Origin: Actinomycetes bacterium
Lineage (GTDB): Bacteria; Actinomycetota; Actinomycetes; Mycobacteriales; Micromonosporaceae
NCBI GenBank assembly: GCA_023437285.1
Contig: JAEZGP010000516.1
Span: forward strand, 1-10,828
DNA: 10,828 nucleotides
Direction of reading: 5' to 3'
Positions 6,594 to 10,828 of the stretch are shown here, piece after piece. How positions within the stretch are numbered: position 1 is the first letter of the stretch; each line of letters begins with the position of its first letter. Under the pieces are notes generated by a model. It made no database searches. It saw nothing but the letters and a program-made list of their open reading frames with translations, and was not told the origin of the DNA. The translations under genes and the position numbers were made by a program.

Positions 6594-6608
6594 TAACCTC
6601 GCCGATCA
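6594..6608 (+). promoter_or_regulatory. Likely -10 element of the VanZ-like gene
   Basis: TAACCT (6594-6599) fits TANNNT and ends 8 nt before the ATG at 6608. The message would therefore start at, or 1-2 nt before, the start codon. No Shine-Dalgarno sequence lies upstream of 6608. Confidence 0.5.
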
Positions 6609-7159
6609 TGCAGGAGGTCTGGGATCGCTACGGCTACGTGGGCTACCTCTTCGCGGCGGCCGTACCCCTGGTCGCCCTCGCCCTGGTCGGCATCGTCGCG
6701 CTGCGCCGCCGCCGCGGCGTACCCCGGACAACGGCCTGGCGGGACACGGTGGCCGAGGTCGGACTCGTGGCCGGCACCGCGCCCTGGCTCATCATGGGGT
6801 TCATCCCGCACTGGGAGGCGACCCGCAAGGTGCACCCCGTGCCGTTCGTCGACCTGATCGACCAGTGGCACGTCGGGCCGGGGTTCTTCGCCATCCAGGT
6901 CGGGGCCAATCTGGCGTTCTTCGCGGCGGCCGGGTTCTTCGTGCCGATCCGGTGGCCCGTCGGGCCCGGCGTGATCCTCGTCGGCGCGGCGGTCGCGTCC
7001 GCGCTGTTGGAGATCGGCCAGTGGGTGCTCGACATCGGTCGGGTGACCTCCGTCGATGACGTGCTCGTCAACGCGGTCGGCGCGTGGCTGGCCGCCCTGT
7101 GCGCGGCGCCGTGGTGGGCACGCCGGCGTTCGGGGGACATGACCATCGCCCCCGCCTGA
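6608..7159 (+). CDS. VanZ-like family membrane protein
   Basis: This 183-residue protein has about five hydrophobic segments (roughly 12-33, 48-65, 94-112, 119-137 and 153-170). The VanZ-type signature follows the fourth: EIGQ (135-138), then Arg145 and SVDDVLVNAVGAW (148-160), matching the family's E-x-x-Q and D-D-x-x-x-N-x-x-G-A pattern. VanZ gives low-level teicoplanin resistance in enterococci, but most relatives have no known role, so resistance should not be assumed. The ATG at 6608 is chosen because hydrophobic sequence begins right after it and a -10 hexamer lies 8 nt upstream. The frame stays open to about 6536, but that stretch covers the promoter. The C-terminal tail is short, basic and then polar. 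The Hsp90-like gene starts 53 bp downstream with its own -10. Confidence 0.82.
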   Translation: MQEVWDRYGYVGYLFAAAVPLVALALVGIVALRRRRGVPRTTAWRDTVAEVGLVAGTAPWLIMGFIPHWEATRKVHPVPFVDLIDQWHVGPGFFAIQVGANLAFFAAAGFFVPIRWPVGPGVILVGAAVASALLEIGQWVLDIGRVTSVDDVLVNAVGAWLAALCAAPWWARRRSGDMTIAPA

Positions 7160-7172
7160 GCCTCCTGGCGGG

Positions 7173-7178
7173 TAGCGT
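7173..7178 (+). promoter_or_regulatory. Promoter -10 of the Hsp90-TPR operon
   Basis: TAGCGT (7173-7178) fits TANNNT. A start about 7 nt downstream gives a leader of roughly 28 nt before the ATG at 7213. No convincing -35 is visible. The leader also contains ATG directly followed by TGA (7189-7194), a start-stop pair. Confidence 0.55.
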
Positions 7179-7196
7179 GTCGCCAGACATGTGACC

Positions 7197-7202
7197 GGGG
7201 AG
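7197..7202 (+). promoter_or_regulatory. Ribosome binding site of the Hsp90-like gene
   Basis: GGGGAG (7197-7202) lies 10 nt before the ATG at 7213. It supports this start and a leadered message, in contrast to most other genes in the window. Confidence 0.6.
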
Positions 7203-7212
7203 CGGCGCCACC

Positions 7213-9015
7213 ATGACAAACTTCCAGGTCGACCTCCGAGGCGTGGTCGATCTGCTCAGCCACCACCTCTACGGCAGCCCACGTGTGTACGTCCGTGAGC
7301 TGCTGCAGAACGCCGTCGACGCGATCACCGCCCGGCGTGCCACGGACGCGGCCGCGCCGGCGCTCGTACGCATCGAGCCGGCCGAGCTGACCGGCGACGG
7401 CACGTTGCGCATCCACGACACCGGCATCGGGCTGACTGAGGCGCAGGTGCACGACCTGCTGGCCACCATCGGACGCAGCGGCAAGCGCGACGAGCTGGGC
7501 TTCGCCCGGCACGAGTTCCTCGGTCAGTTCGGCATCGGCCTGCTCTCGTGCTTCCTGGTGGCCGACGAGATCCGGGTGCGGACCCGCCACGGCGACGAGC
7601 CGACCGTCCTGTGGACCGGCTACGCCGACGGCCGCTACGAGGTCGCGCTGGCCGGGCCGGCCGACGAGCGCACCGAGCCCGGCACGTCGGTCACCCTCGT
7701 GCCGCGCCGTGACGGCGGGCAGTGGCTCACCCAGGCCACCGTCACCGACCTCGCCCGCCTCTACGGGTCGCTGCTGCCGGTCACCGTCCGCGTCGGCAGC
7801 GAGGTCGTCTCGGCCGGGCCGCCGCCGTGGCTGGCCACCGCGGCCGACTCGCCCGGCGACCGCCGGGAAAGACTTCTGGAGTACGCGCAGGCGACGCTCG
7901 GTTTCGCGCCGTTCGACGTGATCGACCTGGCCGTGCCGGCGGCCGGCCTGACCGGTGCCGCGTTCGTGCTGCCCATGCCCGTCAACCCGGCCGCGAAGGC
8001 GGGCCACCGCGTCTATCTCAAGCGGATGCTGCTCGGCGAGGGCGCCGAGGGGCTGCTGCCCGAGTGGGCGTTCTTCGCCCGCTGCGTCGTCGACGCCACC
8101 GAGCTGCGGCCCACCGCCAGCCGCGAGGCCCTCTACGAGGACGGGCTGCTCGACGAGGTCCGCGAGGCCCTCGGCGATCAGCTGCGCGGCTGGCTCGTGC
8201 GGCTGGCCACCCACGACCGCGAGCGGCTGGCCGCCTTCCTCGACGTGCACCACCTGGGCGTCAAGGCGCTCGCCCTGCACGACGACGAGATGCTGCGCCT
8301 GGTCGACCAGTGGTGGCCCATGGAGACCAACATGGGCCGCATGACGCTCGCCGAGTTCCGCGAGCGCCACGGCACCGTGCGGTACTGCGCCACCATCGAC
8401 GAGTTCCGCCAGCTCGCCGCCGTCGCGGCCGCGCAGAACCTGGCCGTCGTCAACGGCGGCTACACGTACGACTCGGAGATCATCGAGCGGCTGCCGTCGC
8501 TGGACCGGGAGATTCTCGTCGACCGGCTCGACCCGAGCGACCTGACCACCCGGTTCGAGACGCTGGACCCGGCCGCCGAGCTGGCGCTGCGACCCTTCGT
8601 GGCCGCCGCGCAGCGGGTGCTCGACCGGCTGGGCTGCGAGGCGGTGGTGCGTTCGTTCGAACCCGCCGCGCTGCCCGCCCTCTACCTGGTCGACCGCTCG
8701 GCGGCCTTCCAGCAGCAGCTGCGCGAGACCCGCGACCGCGTCGACGACGTCTGGGCGGGCGTACTCGCCGCCTTTGAAGAAGCCGAGGCCGACGCCCGCC
8801 CGCAGCTGGTGCTCAACCACCGCAACCCGCTGGTGCGCCGGCTCATCGCCCTGGCCGGCACCGGGCTCACCGAGCTGTCCGTCGAGGCGATCTACGGCCA
8901 GGCGCTGCTGCTCGGGCACCATCCGTTGCGGCCCGCCGACGCGGCGCTGCTCAACCGGTCCTTCCTGGGCCTGCTCAACCACGCCGTAATCGGGGAGGCC
9001 GACCGTGACGGATGA
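7213..9015 (+). CDS. Hsp90/HtpG-family molecular chaperone ATPase, divergent
   Basis: At 600 residues this is close to E. coli HtpG (624) and probably acts as an ATP-dependent cytoplasmic chaperone. The N-terminal GHKL ATPase is complete: Glu29, Asn33 and Asp36 in VRELLQNAVDA (27-37), DTGIGL (69-74), TIGRSGKRDE (85-94), the lid glycines in GQFGIGLLS (104-112), and GTSVTLV (157-163). The middle domain has YLKRMLLGEG (268-277) and TASRE (301-305), where Arg304 matches the catalytic arginine of the HtpG V-S-R-E loop. From about 330 on, similarity to HtpG is weak, and the dimerisation domain is inferred. The protein ends in GEADRDG, with no EEVD tail. It overlaps the TPR gene by 11 bp, implying translational coupling and joint action. 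A general HtpG is possible, but this looks like the actinobacterial 'HSP90 family protein' branch. Confidence 0.9.
   Translation: MTNFQVDLRGVVDLLSHHLYGSPRVYVRELLQNAVDAITARRATDAAAPALVRIEPAELTGDGTLRIHDTGIGLTEAQVHDLLATIGRSGKRDELGFARHEFLGQFGIGLLSCFLVADEIRVRTRHGDEPTVLWTGYADGRYEVALAGPADERTEPGTSVTLVPRRDGGQWLTQATVTDLARLYGSLLPVTVRVGSEVVSAGPPPWLATAADSPGDRRERLLEYAQATLGFAPFDVIDLAVPAAGLTGAAFVLPMPVNPAAKAGHRVYLKRMLLGEGAEGLLPEWAFFARCVVDATELRPTASREALYEDGLLDEVREALGDQLRGWLVRLATHDRERLAAFLDVHHLGVKALALHDDEMLRLVDQWWPMETNMGRMTLAEFRERHGTVRYCATIDEFRQLAAVAAAQNLAVVNGGYTYDSEIIERLPSLDREILVDRLDPSDLTTRFETLDPAAELALRPFVAAAQRVLDRLGCEAVVRSFEPAALPALYLVDRSAAFQQQLRETRDRVDDVWAGVLAAFEEAEADARPQLVLNHRNPLVRRLIALAGTGLTELSVEAIYGQALLLGHHPLRPADAALLNRSFLGLLNHAVIGEADRDG
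8992..8998 (+). promoter_or_regulatory. Ribosome binding site of the TPR gene
   Basis: GGGGAGG (8992-8998) lies inside the end of the Hsp90-like gene, 6 nt before the GTG at 9005. It fixes this GTG as the start and gives an 11-bp overlap with the upstream stop codon. Confidence 0.75.
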
Positions 9016-10828
9016 GACGCGCGTCCGCGAGATGATCGCGCACGTCTGGGACATGCCGTACGGCGCGGGGCACATCGCGGCCGCCGAGGAGGCGATCCGG
9101 CATGCCGACGCGCTCGGCAGCGCCGACCTGGCGTTCCAGGCCCGGATGGCGGCCACTCCGGCCTACCAGCACGGCGGTGAGCCGGCCAAGGCGTTCGTCA
9201 CGTTCTCCTGGTGTCTGTCGGAGTACGACAAGGACCCGGCGCGGCACAAGGCCGAGGACGGCGAGCTGCTGCTGTGGTACTTCAAGTACGTCATCTCGTC
9301 GCTGACGAAGTTTCCCGAAGTGCCGCTGGACCGCACGTTCGAGGTGCTCGACGACATGCAGCGGCGGTACACGATCGGCGGGCACAGCCTGCACGCCGTC
9401 TACCAGTACCGCTGGGTCGTCGCGCACCACCTGGGCGACGAGGCGGTCGCCGACGAGTACTACGCGAAGTGGTGCGCGGCGCCCCGCGACGAGAACTCGG
9501 ACTGCGCCGGTTGCGACCCGACGTCCAAGGTGGCGCACCTGGTCAGCCGGGGACGTTACGAGGAGGCGGTGGCGCTGGGCGAGCCGGTGCTCGCCGGGCG
9601 CCTGGGCTGCCGGGAGCAGCCGCAGTCGATCCTGACGGAGCTGATGGTGCCGTACGTGCGGACCGGCCGGCTCGAGGAGGCCCGCGACGCGCACCGGCGC
9701 GCGTACCGGGCCGTGCGCGGCACGCTGGCCAGCATGGGCGACATCAACCAGCACATCTACTTCTGCGGCGTAACCGGCAATGAGGTGCGCGGCCTGGAGC
9801 TGATCGAGCGGCACCTCGACTGGCTGGACCGCGCGCCGACGCCGCTGACCGCCATGTACTTCTCGGCCGCGTCGGGGCTCGTGCTGCGCCGCCTGGCCGA
9901 GGCGGGCCACGGTCAGGTGACGCTGCGCCGCGCCTCGGGCGAGGTCGCCGTGGCGGACCTGGCGGCCGAGCTGGCCGCGCGGGCCCGCGAACTGGCCACC
10001 CGGTTCGACGAGCGCAACGGAACCGGCCACCAGTCGCGGCTCGTGGAGAGCTGGCTGTCGGCCGAGCCGATCGTGGAGTACCTGCCGCTGACGCCCACGG
10101 CGCGGTCGCTGACCTCGCCCGCGACCACCGGACCGGAGCCGGTCGAGCCCGAACCGGTCGAGGTGGAGCTGCCGGAGAACATCACGGTGGACGAGGTGCT
10201 CGACCAGATCGAGCAGGGCTACCGGGCCGGGGACGAGCGCTCGGCGTTCGGACTGGTGCGGGCGTTCGAGGAGCGCTTCGCGGAGGAGAAGTTCACCGAC
10301 GAGCAGGCGGCCCGCCGGGCCGACTACCTGGCCGCGGCCGCCGCCAACGAGCGCGGCGACCTGGCGGAGGCCGAGCGCCGGTGGAGCGAGGCGGTGCGCC
10401 TGTACGCCGAACTGGGCCACGAGGACCGCAGGTACACGGCGTTGGGCCGCCTGGGGCTGACCATCTGCGAGCTGGGTCGCCAGGACGAGGGCCTGCCGAT
10501 GACGGAGGAGGCCGCCGCGTACCTGCTGACGCAGGGGGCGCCGCACCTGCGCGCGAGCGCGGCGCACCGGCTGGCCGGGGCGTTGCTGCGCGGCCAGCGG
10601 CCGGAGGAGGCGCTGTCCGCGTTGGACGTGGCCGCCGAGTACGCGCCGGACAGCCCCAACCCGTACACGGTGTACGCGGTCGCGTTGAGCCGTGCGCAGT
10701 GCCTGGGCATGCTGGGCCGGGTCGGGGAGTCGGTCGAGGCGGCCCGGCAGGCGCACGAGGGCTTCGCCGAGCTCGACCACCGGCCCGGCCGGGCGGCGGC
10801 GGCCTGGGCGATGGGCCTGGGCCTGGAG
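9005..10828 (+). CDS. Large TPR-type helical-repeat protein, partial at right edge
   Basis: From GTG 9005 the frame stays open to the window end (608 residues, no stop). Residues 1-370 are mainly helix pairs. TPR-like units include GRYEEAVALGEPVLAG (183-198) and GRLEEARDAHRRAY (221-234). A cysteine group lies at 157, 167 and 170 (WCAAPRDENSDCAGC). A Pro/Glu linker, PEPVEPEPVEVELPE (377-391), divides the protein. The C-terminal half (about 440-608) has at least three clear TPR units, such as GDLAEAERRWSEAVRLYAEL and GRVGESVEAARQAHEGFAEL. No signal peptide, membrane segment or enzyme motif was seen, so the protein is probably a cytoplasmic scaffold or adaptor. It is translationally coupled to the Hsp90-like gene, which suggests a co-chaperone or client adaptor. 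That role is inference from context. Confidence 0.82.
   Translation, partial: MTDETRVREMIAHVWDMPYGAGHIAAAEEAIRHADALGSADLAFQARMAATPAYQHGGEPAKAFVTFSWCLSEYDKDPARHKAEDGELLLWYFKYVISSLTKFPEVPLDRTFEVLDDMQRRYTIGGHSLHAVYQYRWVVAHHLGDEAVADEYYAKWCAAPRDENSDCAGCDPTSKVAHLVSRGRYEEAVALGEPVLAGRLGCREQPQSILTELMVPYVRTGRLEEARDAHRRAYRAVRGTLASMGDINQHIYFCGVTGNEVRGLELIERHLDWLDRAPTPLTAMYFSAASGLVLRRLAEAGHGQVTLRRASGEVAVADLAAELAARARELATRFDERNGTGHQSRLVESWLSAEPIVEYLPLTPTARSLTSPATTGPEPVEPEPVEVELPENITVDEVLDQIEQGYRAGDERSAFGLVRAFEERFAEEKFTDEQAARRADYLAAAAANERGDLAEAERRWSEAVRLYAELGHEDRRYTALGRLGLTICELGRQDEGLPMTEEAAAYLLTQGAPHLRASAAHRLAGALLRGQRPEEALSALDVAAEYAPDSPNPYTVYAVALSRAQCLGMLGRVGESVEAARQAHEGFAELDHRPGRAAAAWAMGLGLE

Noticed and set aside
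6608..7159. Glycopeptide resistance gene vanZ
   Set aside because: Only the VanZ-like fold signature is present and no van cluster is nearby, so a resistance role is not supported.
6643..9156. Very long minus-strand open frame (837 codons) opposite the VanZ-like and Hsp90-like genes
   Set aside because: It is antisense to two genes with clear family motifs, and its translation is dominated by R, G, A and Q stretches. It is a GC-bias shadow.
8975..10780. Minus-strand open frame of 601 codons opposite the TPR gene
   Set aside because: The plus-strand frame has a strong ribosome binding site, TPR periodicity and coding composition. The minus frame is a shadow.
7213..10828. Calling the Hsp90-TPR pair an anti-phage defence system
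   Set aside because: No nuclease, TIR, NTP-sensing or other effector domain is visible in the window. Chaperone function is the simpler reading.

Overview
The window is very GC-rich, with third codon positions almost always G or C, frequent GTG starts and many short -10 elements placed directly in front of start codons. This points to a high-GC actinobacterium. Gene content and the style of the intergenic repeats suggest Micromonosporaceae, but that placement is from memory and untested. No rRNA, tRNA, CRISPR array, transposase or phage gene was seen.

Left part (1-3710). A probable minus-strand gene runs off the left edge. Next come a 55-residue tail-anchored membrane protein (219-386) and a stand-alone YbaK/EbsC-type aminoacyl-tRNA deacylase (440-982). 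The deacylase is convergent with a FrnE-type DsbA oxidoreductase (989-1828). Behind that lies prolyl-tRNA synthetase proS (1950-3710, minus), which has its own internal editing domain and ends in a perfect 15-bp terminator hairpin. A trans-editing-type enzyme and its cognate-type synthetase are therefore close neighbours.

Middle part (3711-7159). An SGNH/GDSL hydrolase (3813-4619) diverges from proS. About 500 bp without a convincing gene follow, rich in short repeats: a 42-bp tandem repeat with internal palindromes, paired GTGTGTGCACC motifs, and three copies of CGATCAACGAG. The third copy supplies the stop codon of a short, start-less coding remnant on the minus strand (5123-5329). Then come an acyltransferase-3 membrane protein (5367-6515, minus) and a divergent VanZ-like membrane protein (6608-7159).

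Right part (7160-10828). A two-gene operon encodes a divergent Hsp90/HtpG-type chaperone ATPase (7213-9015) and, overlapping it by 11 bp behind a strong ribosome binding site, a large TPR-type helical-repeat protein with a cysteine cluster. The TPR gene runs off the right edge. This coupled Hsp90-TPR pair is the most interesting system here: it resembles the eukaryotic Hsp90/TPR co-chaperone partnership, yet the Hsp90 lacks the C-terminal EEVD tail that TPR clamps bind.

Regulation. Four starts (219, 440, 3710, 6515) have a -10-like hexamer ending exactly 6 nt before the start codon, and a fifth (6608) has 8 nt. This implies widespread leaderless transcription. The Hsp90 operon differs, having a leader of about 28 nt and Shine-Dalgarno sequences.
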